Source: Sphingomonas donggukensis
Lineage (GTDB): Bacteria; Pseudomonadota; Alphaproteobacteria; Sphingomonadales; Sphingomonadaceae
NCBI RefSeq assembly: GCF_023674425.1
Contig: NZ_CP098401.1
Span: 1,426,001-1,490,000, forward strand
Reading direction: 5' to 3'
Length of the DNA stretch: 64,000 bases
Every line of letters starts with the position of its first letter. Position 1 is the stretch's first letter. The notes beneath the pieces were generated by a model, which saw only the letters and a program-made list of their open reading frames with translations, did no database searches and was not told the origin of the DNA. Below are positions 63,395 through 64,000 of this stretch, piece after piece. Position numbers and translations under genes: made by a program.

Positions 63395-64000
63395 TCCGCC
63401 GCCTTCGGGAACACCGGCAGCTTGGCGACGTCGGCGGGTTCGTGCTGGATCACCACGGTCGCCTTCAGGTTCGCGGCCATGCGCTTGAACCGGTCGAGGC
63501 TGGCGAGCGTGTCGGCGCGGTTGGTGTTGAACGCCGGCACCGCATTGCCCGCATAGTTGCTCGCGAAATGGGCGAGGTCGCCGGTCAGCAGCACGTTGCC
63601 CATGCCGCGCAGCCGCACCAGCAGCGATTTGTGGCCCGGCGTATGGCCGGGCGTGTCGAGGATCGTCACGCTGCCGTCGCCGAACACGTCCTTGTCGGCG
63701 CGCACCGCCTCATATTTGCCGCCGCCCGTGATCCAGTGGGCGAGCGGTGCGGGATCGACGTTGGCGGCGCGGTCCTTAGCGGTCAGCGCCGACCAGTCGC
63801 CCTGCCCGATCAGCAGGCTGGCCGAGGGAAAATCGCGCGCCTGCCCGGTGTGATCGCCGTGATAGTGGCTGACCCCGACATATTCGATGTCGGCGGCGTC
63901 GAGCCCGAGTTGTTTCAGCTGCTCGACGATGGTCCGCGGCAGCGCGATCGCCGATTTCGGATCGGTACGGTTCGATGCCGCGTACCCCGTATCCCACAGC
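63391..64000 (-). CDS. MBL-fold hydrolase, N-acyl-homoserine-lactonase-like, 5' end beyond window
   Basis: The last 203 residues of a metallo-beta-lactamase-fold hydrolase; the start lies past base 64000. LWDTGYA is followed by the zinc motif [35 protein letters not shown] and [13 protein letters not shown] provide the remaining ligands, ending with [21 protein letters not shown]. The spacing and the AHFASNY segment resemble AHL-lactonase relatives of the AttM/AiiA group, though many such proteins have other substrates. Its stop overlaps leuD (ATGA), an unusual partner for leucine genes. Confidence 0.88.
   Translation of the reverse strand, partial: LWDTGYAASNRTDPKSAIALPRTIVEQLKQLGLDAADIEYVGVSHYHGDHTGQARDFPSASLLIGQGDWSALTAKDRAANVDPAPLAHWITGGGKYEAVRADKDVFGDGSVTILDTPGHTPGHKSLLVRLRGMGNVLLTGDLAHFASNYAGNAVPAFNTNRADTLASLDRFKRMAANLKATVVIQHEPADVAKLPVFPKAAE

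Overview
The window looks like chromosomal DNA from a Sphingomonas-like alphaproteobacterium (order Sphingomonadales). This rests on the high GC content, alphaproteobacterial families (DUF2794, the DUF1476/F1-ATPase zeta inhibitor, the TIGR02300 acidic zinc-ribbon protein), two large TonB-dependent receptors, the phoR-pstSCAB-phoU-phoB order, and a family of roughly 70-bp palindromes placed after genes. No rRNA, CRISPR array, prophage or insertion sequence was seen.

Layout. 1-2181: a TonB-dependent receptor cut by the window edge. 2416-7406: a small exported protein, the sulfate-activation operon cysD-cysNC-cysQ, and a secreted protein. 7567-11845: UDP-GlcNAc supply (glmS, a small conserved gene, glmU) divergent from gph. 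11793-13923: a coupled three-gene cassette (nucleotidyltransferase, HprK-related kinase A, PqqD-like protein; the 'HPr-rel-A' type) of unknown function, with a Tat-exported orphan protein upstream. 14888-22049: the complete phosphate regulon. 22152-30848: mixed housekeeping genes (SDR, DUF2794, cysE, a TauE-type exporter, oxyR, moaE/moaD, pgsA, an LplT-like MFS protein). 31011-38269: a compact pectin-use locus (pectin methylesterase, 1175-residue TonB receptor, GH43, CE12 acetylesterase) bracketed by two similar operator-like sites. 38336-46168: M16 peptidase, tRNA-Ala, aroA-cmk-rpsA and ihfB. 46473-50443: tRNA-Leu, a peptide-type binding lipoprotein, RNase T2 and nadC. 50553-53744: an accessory-looking stretch with PPK2, a Phd/VapC toxin-antitoxin pair, a cyclophilin and two orphan genes, lying between nadC and nadA. 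53909-64000: nadA, DUF4230, a LACTB2-like hydrolase, a BlaI/BlaR1-like pair, a GT4 glycosyltransferase, the zeta-bolA-grxD group, a quinone reductase, leuD and a truncated lactonase-like gene.

Many genes are coupled by 4-bp ATGA or GTGA overlaps, which I used to choose starts. The most notable observations are the HPr-rel-A cassette, an oxyR gene whose only plausible start is CTG, a binding-lipoprotein gene whose export signal runs out of a tRNA-Leu 3' end with no normal start codon, a palindrome-repeat fragment built into the coding sequence of the nucleotidyltransferase, the paired operator-like sites around the pectin locus, and a 37-bp nested palindrome upstream of blaI. All family names come from reading motifs; no database search was possible.
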